This document shows, piece by piece, positions 27,763-36,677 of a stretch of 53,343 nucleotides of DNA. Below the pieces are notes generated by a model that saw only the letters and a list, made by a program, of their open reading frames with translations, did not search any database and was not told the origin of the DNA. Made by a program: the position numbers and the translations under genes. Numbering within the stretch: position 1 is the first letter of the stretch; each line of letters opens with the position of its first letter. The stretch comes from Bacteroidaceae bacterium (lineage in GTDB: Bacteria > Bacteroidota > Bacteroidia > Bacteroidales > Bacteroidaceae). Location of the stretch: positions 1 through 53,343 of the forward strand of contig JAKSLU010000005.1 of assembly GCA_024400995.1 (NCBI GenBank), written 5' to 3'.

Positions 27763-28632
27763 ATGGCAAAAAAGAAACGAACTGCCGGCGGTTTCAACAC
27801 CTTCACGGCTTGCATCAGCACCACCATGGTACTTGTACTCTTGGGCACGGTGGTCTTCTTTGTTAGCGTGGCCGACAACCTTGGTCGCACCATGCGAGAG
27901 AACTTCAGTATCCAGGTGCTACTCTCCGATAGTATATCCCACAACCAGACCTATGAGATGCAAAAATTCCTGCGTCGGCAGGCTCCTGTGCGCAGCGTGA
28001 GCTATACATCCAAAGAGAAGGCCACAAAGGAACAGGCAGAGGTGCTTGGTAGTGATCCTGAGGAGTTCCTCGGCAATAGTCCCTACCCCGCCTCCTTTGA
28101 GTTGCTACTCCACGCTGACTACGCTAACAACGACTCGCTGCGCAAATACATGCCAGCTGTGCGCAAGCGTCCCTTCGTGACCGACGTAATCTACCCGCAG
28201 GACCTCATGGACTCCGTCAACCACAATCTACAGACAGCCTCCATTGTACTCCTCTGCATTGCAGCACTGCTGGGATTTGTGTCTTTTGCACTCATCAACA
28301 ACATTATGCGGTTCTCGGCCTACGCCAACCGCTACACCATCTACACGATGAAGCTTATCGGCGCCCGATGGAGCTTTATCCGCAGACCATACCTCCTGCA
28401 GGCCGCATGGATTGGTATTGTATCCTCCATACTGGCCGATGGCCTGCTCTTTGGTGCCATGCAGGGGCTGACAAGTTGGGACGAGGGCATAGCCGACCTG
28501 CTCACTCCCGAGGTAGTAATCTACACGCTGGGCAGCGTACCCCTGGTGGGCATCATACTGACAGTGATATGCGCCTTCTTCAGCGTCAACCGCTTCCTCC
28601 ACCTCCGTGGCAACAAGATTCACCTGCAATAA
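27763..28632 (+). CDS. ftsX: Cell-division protein FtsX
   Basis: 289 residues. One N-terminal transmembrane helix (about 20-42), an extracytoplasmic domain (about 43-160), then three C-terminal helices (about 160-280), the standard FtsX layout. The family motif near TM2 is present (NNIMRFSAYANRYTIYTMKLIGARWSFIRRPYLLQA, where LIGA..FIRRPYLLQ is diagnostic). FtsX pairs with the ATPase FtsE to control cell-wall hydrolases at the septum. ftsE is not in this window. It is the first gene of a ftsX-DUF3098-uppP-truB-queA run. Confidence 0.93.
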   Translation: MAKKKRTAGGFNTFTACISTTMVLVLLGTVVFFVSVADNLGRTMRENFSIQVLLSDSISHNQTYEMQKFLRRQAPVRSVSYTSKEKATKEQAEVLGSDPEEFLGNSPYPASFELLLHADYANNDSLRKYMPAVRKRPFVTDVIYPQDLMDSVNHNLQTASIVLLCIAALLGFVSFALINNIMRFSAYANRYTIYTMKLIGARWSFIRRPYLLQAAWIGIVSSILADGLLFGAMQGLTSWDEGIADLLTPEVVIYTLGSVPLVGIILTVICAFFSVNRFLHLRGNKIHLQ

Positions 28633-28675
28633 TCCTCCTTCATACAAAGCACAACACTACAAAACCCATTATCAC

Positions 28676-28897
28676 ATGAAATACCAATTTGCCTTTTCAC
28701 GCATCAACTTCATACTCCTAGCCATTGGCATGGCCATTGTCATCCTCGGCTTTATCCTCATGAGCGGCGAGGGAAGCGGCGAGACCACCTTCAATCCCGC
28801 TATCTTCGACACCCTCCACATCAAGGTGGCCCCCCTCGTCACCCTCGTGGGCTATCTCTTCATCATCTACGCCATTCTCTTCAAGAAAAAAGCCTAA
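28676..28897 (+). CDS. DUF3098 small membrane protein
   Basis: 73 residues from ATG 28676; an in-frame start 69 bases upstream would overlap the end of ftsX and adds a non-family sequence. It has the pattern FAFSRINFILLAIGMAIVILGFILMSGEG, a short loop with FNPAIFDTLHIKVAP, and a second helix (LVTLVGYLFIIYAILF), which is DUF3098. Two transmembrane helices. The gene is conserved between ftsX and uppP in Bacteroidetes, so a link with division or cell-wall synthesis is plausible. The function is unknown. Confidence 0.88.
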   Translation: MKYQFAFSRINFILLAIGMAIVILGFILMSGEGSGETTFNPAIFDTLHIKVAPLVTLVGYLFIIYAILFKKKA

Positions 28898-28900
28898 CCT

Positions 28901-29716
28901 ATGGATGCCATACAAGCCCTTCTGCTCGGACTCGTACAGGGTCTGACTGAGTATCTCCCCGTCAGTTCTAGCGGCCATCTCCAGATAGGACAGATGCTGC
29001 TGGGCATTGACCCTGAGGCCGGTGGCCTCACCTTCGACATCGTGGTGCACGTAGCCACTGTACTTGCTACCCTCGTCGTTCTCAGGAAGGAGATCGTCTG
29101 GATTCTCCGTGGTCTGCTCAAGTTAGAGTGGAACGACGAGGCACGCTACACCGTCAACATACTCATCTCCATGCTACCCATCGGTATCGTGGGGCTGTGC
29201 TTCAAGGATCAGATAGAGGCCATCTTCCATGGCTCACTCATCGTGGGCGTATGCCTTTGCATCACAGCCCTTCTGCTAGCGCTCACCCACTTCTACAAGC
29301 CCCAGGAGCGTGAGCACATCAGCCCTTTGAACGCCTTCATCATCGGCATTGCACAGGCCTGTGCCGTACTCCCTGGCCTGAGTCGCTCTGGTAGCACCAT
29401 CGCCACGGGTTTGCTACTCGGCAACAGCCGCAAGTCTCTGGCGCAGTTCTCCTTCCTCATGGTCATCCCCCCCATCTTGGGTGAGGCCATTTTGGACTTC
29501 AAGCATATCTTTGCCCCCTCAGCCGAGTATCTAGCTAGCCATCCCGCCACCGCCCAGATACCTCCCCTTTCTCTCGCAGTAGGCTTTGTGGCAGCCTTCA
29601 TGAGCGGTTGCGTTGCCTGCAAGGCCATGATAGCCCTAGTGCGCAAGTGCTCCCTTATCTGGTTTTCCCTCTACTGCGGCATCCTTGGTATCGGTGTCAT
29701 CTGCTATAGCCTATGA
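28901..29716 (+). CDS. uppP: Undecaprenyl-diphosphatase
   Basis: 271 residues, eight predicted membrane helices. It recycles the lipid carrier by dephosphorylating undecaprenyl diphosphate, for peptidoglycan and O-antigen synthesis. Key motifs: [15 protein letters not shown] at residues 9-23 and [17 protein letters not shown], with the catalytic Glu/Ser/Arg/His residues present. It starts 3 bases after DUF3098, and its last four bases overlap the truB start (ATGA), so translation is coupled. Confidence 0.95.
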   Translation: MDAIQALLLGLVQGLTEYLPVSSSGHLQIGQMLLGIDPEAGGLTFDIVVHVATVLATLVVLRKEIVWILRGLLKLEWNDEARYTVNILISMLPIGIVGLCFKDQIEAIFHGSLIVGVCLCITALLLALTHFYKPQEREHISPLNAFIIGIAQACAVLPGLSRSGSTIATGLLLGNSRKSLAQFSFLMVIPPILGEAILDFKHIFAPSAEYLASHPATAQIPPLSLAVGFVAAFMSGCVACKAMIALVRKCSLIWFSLYCGILGIGVICYSL

Positions 29717-30435
29717 TGTCCACGAGCACTGCCACTCCCCAACCTGAGGTTATCGACCGCGTACTAGCCTTTGAAAAGCCCCTAGGATGGACCTCCTTTC
29801 AGCTTGTAGGCAAGGTGCGTTGGCTCCTCTGCCGCCATCTGGGCATCAAGAAGCTCAAGGTGGGTCATGCTGGCACCCTCGACCCTCTCGCCTCGGGCGT
29901 TATGCTCATTGCCGTAGGCAAGGCGACCAAGCGTATAGAGCAGCTGCAGCAGGGCCGCAAGGAGTATGTGGCCACCATCCAGATAGGTGCCACCACTCCC
30001 AGCTACGACCTTGAGCACCCCGTGGATCAGACCTATCCCACGGAGCATATAACCGAGGAGGCTATCCGCGCTGCTGTCAGCAGCTTTGAGGGTCCGCAGA
30101 TGCAGGTCCCTCCAGCCTTCTCTGCCTGCAAGGTCGATGGCAAGCGAGCCTACGATCTGGCTCGCAAGGGACAGGACGTCGAACTTCGCGCCAAGCCCAT
30201 CACCATCGACACCATCACCATCGAGTCCCTCGACATGGAACAGATGCAGGTCACACTGCGCATAGCCTGCTCCAAGGGCACCTACATCCGCTCCCTAGCT
30301 CGCGACCTGGGTGAGACCCTGCACTCTGGCGCCCACCTCACCGCACTGCGCCGCACCCGAGTCGGCAACTACGCCGAGTCCGACTGCCTCACACTGGAGC
30401 AATTCGAGCAGATGCTCCCCTCTCATGTTCTCTAG
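29713..30435 (+). CDS. truB: tRNA pseudouridine-55 synthase
   Basis: 240 residues. It converts U55 of tRNAs to pseudouridine. The catalytic motif [12 protein letters not shown] gives the nucleophile Asp57, and [15 protein letters not shown] in the second half is the family substrate-binding motif. It lacks the C-terminal PUA extension of the ~310-residue E. coli enzyme, as is usual for Bacteroidetes. It overlaps uppP by four bases; queA follows after 58 bases, so two tRNA modification genes are adjacent. Confidence 0.95.
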   Translation: MMSTSTATPQPEVIDRVLAFEKPLGWTSFQLVGKVRWLLCRHLGIKKLKVGHAGTLDPLASGVMLIAVGKATKRIEQLQQGRKEYVATIQIGATTPSYDLEHPVDQTYPTEHITEEAIRAAVSSFEGPQMQVPPAFSACKVDGKRAYDLARKGQDVELRAKPITIDTITIESLDMEQMQVTLRIACSKGTYIRSLARDLGETLHSGAHLTALRRTRVGNYAESDCLTLEQFEQMLPSHVL

Positions 30436-30493
30436 TAACCCCGGAACATCCAGAATCTCCAGTCCCTCCGACAACAAAAAACACAACGACATA

Positions 30494-31546
30494 ATGAAAC
30501 TCTCCCAATTCAAGTTCAAGCTCCCACAGGAACAAATAGCCCAACATCCCGCCCCCCATCGCGATGAGAGCCGTATGCTCGTGCTCCACCGTAGCACAGG
30601 CGACATTGAACACAAGATGTTCAAGGACATCCTCAACTATTTCAGTGAGGACGACCTTTTCGTGTTCAACGACACCAAGGTATTCCCCGCCCGCCTCTAT
30701 GGCAACAAGGAGAAGACCGGTGCCGTCATTGAGGTCTTCCTGCTGCGTGAGCTCAATCCCGAGTTCCGCCTATGGGACGTACTCGTAGATCCTGCGCGCA
30801 AGATTCGTATCGGCAACAAGCTCTACTTTGGTCCCGACGAGAGCATCGTAGCCGAGGTTATAGACAACACCACCTCGCGCGGTCGTACACTACGCTTCCT
30901 CTACGATGGCGACCACGATGAGTTCATCCGTACCATCTATGGCTTGGGCGAGGCTCCTATTCCCCGCTACATTGGTCGCGGCTCAGAGCCCGAGGATTTG
31001 GAGAACTTCCAGACCGTCTTTGCCACCAACGAGGGTGCGGTCACTGCTCCCACGGCTGGTCTGCACTTTAGCCGCCACATGATGAAGCGTCTTGAGATAG
31101 CTGACATACGCACCACTAGCCTCACCCTGCACTGCGGTCTGGGTAACTTCCGCGACACCGATGTAGAGGATCTCACCAAGCACAAGATGGACTCCGAGCA
31201 GCTCATCGTTCCCGAATCCTGCTGCACCGACGTCAATGAGGCCAAGGAACGTGAGAGCCGCATTCTGGCAGTCGGCACCACCGTACAGCGCGGACTAGAG
31301 ACCGCCGCAGGCCCCGACTATCGTCTCAAGGCCTTCAATGGATGGACCAATCGTTTCATCTTCCCCCCCTATGAGTTCAAGATAGCCACCGACATGCTCG
31401 TCAACTTCCATCAGCCCTACTCCACCCTGCTGATGCTCACTGCTGCCTTTGGTGGTTACGAGGAGACCATGCACGCCTACGAGGTGGCCCTCAAGGAGGG
31501 TTACCGCTTTGGTTGCTACGGCGACTGTATGCTTATCGTGGACTAA
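30494..31546 (+). CDS. queA: S-adenosylmethionine:tRNA ribosyltransferase-isomerase
   Basis: 350 residues from ATG 30494 ([20 protein letters not shown] is the family start; the longer frame runs back into truB and is not coding). It adds the epoxycyclopentane part during queuosine synthesis in tRNA. Motifs: [62 protein letters not shown]. Complete. A terminator hairpin follows at 31617. Confidence 0.96.
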   Translation: MKLSQFKFKLPQEQIAQHPAPHRDESRMLVLHRSTGDIEHKMFKDILNYFSEDDLFVFNDTKVFPARLYGNKEKTGAVIEVFLLRELNPEFRLWDVLVDPARKIRIGNKLYFGPDESIVAEVIDNTTSRGRTLRFLYDGDHDEFIRTIYGLGEAPIPRYIGRGSEPEDLENFQTVFATNEGAVTAPTAGLHFSRHMMKRLEIADIRTTSLTLHCGLGNFRDTDVEDLTKHKMDSEQLIVPESCCTDVNEAKERESRILAVGTTVQRGLETAAGPDYRLKAFNGWTNRFIFPPYEFKIATDMLVNFHQPYSTLLMLTAAFGGYEETMHAYEVALKEGYRFGCYGDCMLIVD

Positions 31547-31616
31547 GCATAGACTACATAGTAAGATAAATCATAGAGAATTTAGTAATATATAGACCCA
31601 ACCTTTTATATATACT

Positions 31617-31648
31617 ACGCCAGCTAGCATATCGCGAGCTGGCGTTTT
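31617..31648 (+). terminator. Rho-independent terminator after queA
   Basis: A 9-bp stem acgccagct/agctggcgt (31617-31625 with 31637-31645), an 11-base loop and a run of four Ts. It ends the ftsX-queA transcription unit. Confidence 0.85.
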
Positions 31649-31785
31649 CTATGCTTGGCAAGTACCATCGTGTGAACTACAGAGTTGCTATTTATGACTA
31701 TTTTAGACCCGATGTATAGTATAGCGCGTACTACTCTATGGAGTAGTGATTACTGGCTATGCACAAATGACCTGACGCAATCCCT

Positions 31786-32196
31786 TCAAATATTATCAGG
31801 CACTAATATATTCATAACGTGGCGCAAGGCAATGGACTGGCCATCAGTCAGGATGATGAGGTGCTCCACGAGGTCGATACACTTGAGGTGGCCTGCAGTC
31901 TGCTGGATGGATCCTCCTGACTTGCGACTATCAGGTACAAAATGCGTGATACTGACTAAAGGTTTCTCCCCGATATGCTCCTGTAGCCAGGCCATCTTAC
32001 GGTTAAGTTCATCCTGTTCCATCTCACTCAAGCTGCGCTCCTCCTCCGTCAGACGGGCAGTCTCTGCTATTGCGGCATTGTGGCCCGTCAGTGCTGCAAA
32101 GGGCGCAAACTGGGCTGCCCGTGCCATCATCGACATAGGAGCATGTTTCTTGGATACAGGGTGTGGCAGATGTATGATATCGTCGTAGTTATTCAT
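31786..32196 (-). CDS. YolD-like protein (Y-family polymerase partner)
   Basis: 136 residues starting at the ATG at 32196 (MNNYDDIIHLPHPVSKKHAPMS); a longer frame from 32247 adds a repeat-encoded, non-family leader. The signature DRAAQFAPFAALTG of YolD-like proteins appears here as ARAAQFAPFAALTGH, followed by the Leu/Glu-rich helix and a C-terminal beta domain (VSITHFVPDSRKSGGSIQQTAGHLKCID). YolD-like genes sit beside UvrX/UmuC-type polymerases in Firmicutes. Here it lies 60 bases downstream of such a polymerase on the same strand, which supports the same pairing. The molecular role (possibly control of the polymerase) is not established. Confidence 0.8.
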   Translation of the reverse strand: MNNYDDIIHLPHPVSKKHAPMSMMARAAQFAPFAALTGHNAAIAETARLTEEERSLSEMEQDELNRKMAWLQEHIGEKPLVSITHFVPDSRKSGGSIQQTAGHLKCIDLVEHLIILTDGQSIALRHVMNILVPDNI

Positions 32197-32197
32197 T

Positions 32198-32263
32198 TTG
32201 AACCTTATTGAATGGCGTAGCCTTGAACCTTTTGAACGGCGTAGCATTGAACACTTTTACGCC
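32198..32263 (-). repeat. Degenerate 24-25-bp tandem repeat between polymerase and YolD-like gene
   Basis: Two and a half units: 32198-32222, 32223-32246 and a partial unit from 32247, sharing ttgaacctt..ttgaa[tc]ggcgtagc. It fills the intercistronic gap and runs into the polymerase stop region. It could be a regulatory or length-variable leader of the YolD-like gene. Confidence 0.6.
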
Positions 32264-33759
32264 TTATGACCACCTATCTGCTGGTTGCGTTCGCGTGCTG
32301 TGGCACCCTCTGAGAAGCTAGTGCCACGCAGAATAGCATTCTTGCCAAACTGCCGCTTGATGGCCAGAATGGCCTCCTGCATCTTGCGCTCCTTGTTACG
32401 CTCTCCCTCTAGTGCAGCCTGCTCCTCACGCTGTGCATCATAGTCGGTGAAGAGATCAAGCTGAACGGGACCTCGGGCAAGCTTGGCGGCCTTACTCTCA
32501 CTTATCACATGGTTGGCAGAGATGTTCATACGGCGAACAAGCAAACGGTCATTGACGCACTGTGCAAAAGACGCGCACACGGCCTCAATGAGTGTACGTG
32601 AGGAACTCGTGTATTGCCCCAGATTGATGGTAGCGTGCGCCGCCTTGGGCACCTGGCGGCCATAGTGGTCTGTATGTACGGGACCATCGTACCAACGGGC
32701 AATATGGGGATTGGTCAGGCACTCAATGTCGTAGCCCACAGTGATGACGAGCTGGTTGGTGACCAGGCCCTTGTCGAGCAGATCGAGGGCCATGGCATCG
32801 GCCATCTCCTTGATGACTACCAGGGCCTTGTCGTAGCTGTAGGCGCAGGTCAGCACCTGACCGCTACTGAGAGAGTTGGTCTCGGGGCGGTAGGCCTTGA
32901 TGTAGTCTATGGTGCAGGGTTCCCATCCCCAGGCATGGTCGATGATGAGCTCGGCGTTGACGCCAAAGAGCTTGTAGAGCAGATCCTCGTGTGTGAGCGA
33001 GATGCGCGCCAGCTGTCCCATGGTGGTGACACCGATGCGGCGCAGCTTGTCGGTGATGCCACGTCCAAAGCGCCAGAAGGCCGTGAGGGGCTGGTGGTCC
33101 CACAGTTGCTGGCGGTAACTCATCTCGTCGAGTTCGGCAATGCGCACACCATCCTCATCAGCAGGTATATGCTTGGCTACAATGTCCATAGCTACCTTGG
33201 CGAGATAGAGATTCGTACCGATACCCGCAGTAGCCGTGATGCCCGTTTCGCGCAGCACATGACGTATCATAGTCATGGCCAGTTCGTGGGGCGTCATGCG
33301 GTAGGTCTGCAGATAGTCCGTTACGTCCATGAACACCTCGTCGATGCTATAGACATGGATGTCCTCCGGTGCAATGTAGCGGAGATAGATCTCGTAGATG
33401 CGGGTGCTGTAGTCCACATAGAGCGCCATGCGTGGTGGCGCAGCGATGTAGTCCACCTCCCAGTCGGGGTGTTCCTGTAGTTCGGTATCGTCACAGGACT
33501 TGCCTGTCAGACGACGATCAGTCGTCGCCATCTGACGCTGGTAGTTGACCATGCGCAACTGCTGTATGGCCTCAAAGAGTCGGGCACGTCCAGAGATACC
33601 ATGTGCCTTGAGTGAGGGCGAGACGGCGAGGCAAATGGTCTTGTCGGTGCGCGTCACATCGGCCACAACCAGGTTAGTGCGGAGCGGATCCAACTGGCGC
33701 TCCACGCACTCCACGGAGGCATAGAAGCTCTTGAGATCAATAGCAATATAGGTGCGCAT
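32257..33759 (-). CDS. Y-family DNA polymerase (UmuC/UvrX type)
   Basis: 500 residues, a translesion DNA polymerase. The catalytic carboxylates are intact: Asp8 (YIAIDLKSFYASVE) and Asp140/Glu141 in the YSIDEVF motif. A helix-hairpin-helix region follows (RRIGVTTMGQLARIS), then the little-finger domain (about 290-400). The sequence resembles the UvrX-type polymerases linked to YolD genes, often on mobile elements and plasmids, more than chromosomal DinB. It starts 17 bases after the protease gene stop on the same strand, and the YolD-like gene follows. No SOS (LexA) box could be identified by eye. Confidence 0.9.
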   Translation of the reverse strand: MRTYIAIDLKSFYASVECVERQLDPLRTNLVVADVTRTDKTICLAVSPSLKAHGISGRARLFEAIQQLRMVNYQRQMATTDRRLTGKSCDDTELQEHPDWEVDYIAAPPRMALYVDYSTRIYEIYLRYIAPEDIHVYSIDEVFMDVTDYLQTYRMTPHELAMTMIRHVLRETGITATAGIGTNLYLAKVAMDIVAKHIPADEDGVRIAELDEMSYRQQLWDHQPLTAFWRFGRGITDKLRRIGVTTMGQLARISLTHEDLLYKLFGVNAELIIDHAWGWEPCTIDYIKAYRPETNSLSSGQVLTCAYSYDKALVVIKEMADAMALDLLDKGLVTNQLVITVGYDIECLTNPHIARWYDGPVHTDHYGRQVPKAAHATINLGQYTSSSRTLIEAVCASFAQCVNDRLLVRRMNISANHVISESKAAKLARGPVQLDLFTDYDAQREEQAALEGERNKERKMQEAILAIKRQFGKNAILRGTSFSEGATARERNQQIGGHKA

Positions 33760-33776
33760 GGAGAGTGCGAGTCGAC

Positions 33777-35864
33777 TTAGTATATCACCTTACGTCCACT
33801 ATGGATGTAGAGACCTTTTTGTGACTGACGTACCTGACGGCGGCCTTGTAGGTCGTAAAGACAGTTATCGTTAACGTTATCGTTAAAATTAAGGCGTATG
33901 CCCTCAGGATCTACATAGTGAGCAGCCTCCAGAAGACCAGCATAGGCATCTATCTTGCCGTATCCGCAGCGGTTGTCGGGCAGAGAGAGGGGGCCTGTGT
34001 AGAGGTCACGACGAGAGGTGTGGCTCAGTATTTGGCGTACGGCCTCGGGGGTAAGGCTGGGATCGGCCTCAAGCCAGCAGGCCACTATGCCTGCCACGAT
34101 GGGAGAGGCCATGGAGGTGCCTGTCATGGGATAGTAGTAGTACAGTCCCTTGTCGGTTCCATCGCTCAGGTATTCCATCTGGTAACGGGCATCGGAGCCG
34201 TAGTAGTGCTTGGACACGGGACCGCAAATGGCTACACCAGGAGCACAGACATCGGGTTTCATGCGGCCATCGAGTGTGGGCCCCAGGGAGGAGAAATAGC
34301 CCATGTCACCCACAAGACCAAAGTTGGGGAGCATCATCTGCTCACCCGCTACATTCGTAAAGCCACCACGGAGTTGGTAGGCACCCACACTGATAATGCT
34401 ACGCGAGGTACCACCTATCTCACCTACAGTGCTGTGCGTATCGCCTGCCGTAAAACCCTGACGGGAGTTGCTCACAAAGTCGGAGAGACTGCAGTTCCAA
34501 GCATGGATTGTGGTGCCCTCGGGGCCACGAAGGATAAGGCCAAGAGTGCGGTTGGGTTGCTTGGCGGTAAGGTGAGTCTCAATATATATATTCTGACGCT
34601 CGTTGCTGTTAACGGGGCAGGGCACAAGATCAATGTAGCCCGTCACGCCATGAGTAGCGTTATTGAGTTCCAGGTGCTGAGGTTCGGTAGCGGAGGAAGT
34701 GAGGGCTTCACTCTCGTAGCGTACCTGACCCTTGAGGTTGTCTGCCACGATGAGGCTCACACTATAGCTCTGGCGAGGTTCACCCCAGATGTCGATGAGA
34801 TTATCCATCGCCGTCTCGGAGAGGAAACCATACATCGTGCGCAACTCGGGCTCTGCGGCGGTGAACGTTCCTGTGAGGTGCAGCTTGTAGTCACCCTCGT
34901 TGCCCGCAGCACCCACAAGGATACGACCTGGACCAGTGAGGGCATCGAAAGCCTGATCCAGGGTGGAGGTGCCATCGTGGGGACCAAAGTGGGAACCGAG
35001 TGAGAGGTTGATGACACAGGGTTTGCCCACCTCGCTGGCGTAGTCAAAGATGTACTTGACTGCATCCATCACATAGCTGGAGTTGGTGCTACTGGACACA
35101 GCTACCAAGACAAGTTCTGCATTGGGCGCCATGCCCTGATAGTCAGGTGCTGAGGGATCGCTACCTGCGGCACAGCCTGCCACATGGGTGCCGTGGGTGG
35201 CTCCACTGTTGTCTGTACGAGCGTTGAGTATCTCCGACTCTGTACGCAGCTCGGTGCCATAGTTGAACTGACCTGGTGTGCGACCATAGCCCGTGGTCTG
35301 CTCCCATACACGGCTGATGCGCAGAGTACCATCGGGGCGACGGAAGGCGGCATGGCCATACTCAAAGCCAGTGTCAACTACACCCACTACGACACCATGG
35401 CCCGTATAGGACTGACCGAGGGCGTTGAACTTGGGGTTGGCATTGTGCACGCGATCTATAGCAGTGTCAGTACGGGAAAACTTAAGGCAAGGCTGAGCAG
35501 GAGCACCCAGTTCGATACGCTCTATGCTCTCTATGCCAGCCACCTGTTCTACGTCAGCAAGAGAGAGTGTGGCGGTGAGCAACTCATCGGTGATGCAGGT
35601 GGACTCAATGCCAAGCGCCGCCAGATCAGCATAGGCGGAGGAGGCTGAGGAGCAGCGGAGAATAGCGCGGAATACAGAGCCCTCTCCAGCCTCCGCCTGA
35701 AGGAAGTGACTACCTACCCTATTGTGAGTATGTAGGAGGATGGACTGTTGGGAATGACGGGCCTGCTGGGCAAGACGTGCCGTGAGATTGGTGCTCAACT
35801 TGCTATACTGGGCCGAAAGGCTCAGACCGCAGAGAGTGAGTATGAGGGTGAGTAGTTTCTTCAT
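33777..35864 (-). CDS. Secreted subtilisin-like (S8) serine protease with C-terminal tail
   Basis: 695 residues from the ATG at 35864 (MKKLLTLILTLCGLSLSAQ signal); an ATG four codons upstream (35876) is also possible. Residues ~20-140 look like a prodomain. The catalytic triad is visible: Asp164 (GVVDTGFE), His224 (THGTHVAG) and Ser584 (GTSMASP). The large gap between His and Ser holds a beta-sandwich insertion (about 360-470) as in other large Bacteroidetes subtilisins. After an Asn-rich hexamer-encoded linker, the protein ends LYDLQGRR...KGLYIHSGRKVIY. It is exported and probably surface-attached or released; the substrate is unknown. Confidence 0.92.
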   Translation of the reverse strand: MKKLLTLILTLCGLSLSAQYSKLSTNLTARLAQQARHSQQSILLHTHNRVGSHFLQAEAGEGSVFRAILRCSSASSAYADLAALGIESTCITDELLTATLSLADVEQVAGIESIERIELGAPAQPCLKFSRTDTAIDRVHNANPKFNALGQSYTGHGVVVGVVDTGFEYGHAAFRRPDGTLRISRVWEQTTGYGRTPGQFNYGTELRTESEILNARTDNSGATHGTHVAGCAAGSDPSAPDYQGMAPNAELVLVAVSSSTNSSYVMDAVKYIFDYASEVGKPCVINLSLGSHFGPHDGTSTLDQAFDALTGPGRILVGAAGNEGDYKLHLTGTFTAAEPELRTMYGFLSETAMDNLIDIWGEPRQSYSVSLIVADNLKGQVRYESEALTSSATEPQHLELNNATHGVTGYIDLVPCPVNSNERQNIYIETHLTAKQPNRTLGLILRGPEGTTIHAWNCSLSDFVSNSRQGFTAGDTHSTVGEIGGTSRSIISVGAYQLRGGFTNVAGEQMMLPNFGLVGDMGYFSSLGPTLDGRMKPDVCAPGVAICGPVSKHYYGSDARYQMEYLSDGTDKGLYYYYPMTGTSMASPIVAGIVACWLEADPSLTPEAVRQILSHTSRRDLYTGPLSLPDNRCGYGKIDAYAGLLEAAHYVDPEGIRLNFNDNVNDNCLYDLQGRRQVRQSQKGLYIHSGRKVIY
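33864..33887 (-). repeat. In-frame hexanucleotide array before the protease tail
   Basis: On the coding (minus) strand: tttaac, gataac, gttaac and gataac, four exact 6-bp units encoding FNDNVNDN just before the YDLQGR tail. It belongs to the same family as 11048, 16953, 18856 and 36768. Confidence 0.75.
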
Positions 35865-35939
35865 GAATGCGCGCATATATAGATATGTAGCCAGCAGCCA
35901 TCCCTCTGAAGGGAGGGTACTGTGGCTATCTGTGTCCTG

Positions 35940-36668
35940 TTACTTCCTGTTCCCTGTATAGGCAGAGACTGGTCCCTCGTAGTCGAGGGTGAGAGCGAGG
36001 TGGTTGCCCAGGCCTGAGCCGTTGTAGGAGGTATAGGAATTGAAGATGCTGAGCTGTACGTGACAGGTCTGTGCAGTCTCATCATAGTCAATGCGAAGGG
36101 TTCCGTTATCGGGCCAGCATACCCAGTCGTTGTCATGGCTCTGGAGGTTGATATCCTTGTAGGCCACACTCCACTTGCCGCCCACGTCGCCAGAAAGGTC
36201 GAGTTCGCCAGCGTTGACAAGCTTGGGATCTACCTTGAGCTGAGGCATGGTGAAGGTCTGCTCGCTGGGAGCATTGTTCACCTGGTCGAGAAAGTAGAAA
36301 TACCAGAAACCATCCGTGCTCTTGCGGATCTGCATGGAGGTGATCTGTGTGTGGACGAGCAGCTGCTCGGGGGTATCGACAGGATAGAAGAGGTACTCGT
36401 TGTGATACGCAGTTCCCTGAGGTTCATCCACACGGAAGGTGTAGGAATCCGTAGGGAGCAGGGTGATGGTCTTGGGGGCAGCGGACTGAAAGTTGACGTA
36501 GAGTTTGGTGTGAGTGGAGTTGAAGGTGACATTGTAGATGTCAGTGAGGAGAAACTCCTCAGTGCTGGCATCGGCGTGCGTCACCACAAGATACTCCTTG
36601 GCGGTCTCCTGAGCGCTGAGGCTCAATGACATCAGCGCGAGGAATATGAGGGAGAACAGATGTTTCAT
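35940..36668 (-). CDS. Secreted protein of unknown function with short beta module
   Basis: 242 residues. Signal peptide 1-19 (LSLSAQ). Residues ~22-85 (EYLVVTHADASTEEFLLTDIYNVTFN, then TITLLPTDSYTFRV) look like the small beta module seen at the start of the proteins at 38532 and 41651. The rest is Trp/Tyr-rich beta structure with no motif I recognise. It has no YDLQGR tail and ends YTGNRK. It lies 75 bases upstream of the protease gene and 9 bases downstream of the 593-residue protein gene, in a minus-strand run. Confidence 0.7.
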   Translation of the reverse strand: MKHLFSLIFLALMSLSLSAQETAKEYLVVTHADASTEEFLLTDIYNVTFNSTHTKLYVNFQSAAPKTITLLPTDSYTFRVDEPQGTAYHNEYLFYPVDTPEQLLVHTQITSMQIRKSTDGFWYFYFLDQVNNAPSEQTFTMPQLKVDPKLVNAGELDLSGDVGGKWSVAYKDINLQSHDNDWVCWPDNGTLRIDYDETAQTCHVQLSIFNSYTSYNGSGLGNHLALTLDYEGPVSAYTGNRK

Positions 36669-36677
36669 GAGAATTAC

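Noticed and set aside
30311..30493. Longer N-terminus for QueA
   Set aside because: It overlaps the end of truB in another frame; the family start is [11 protein letters not shown] at 30494.
31649..31785. Possible small gene or RNA downstream of queA
   Set aside because: No ORF with protein-like features, no tRNA-like fold and no promoter could be supported.
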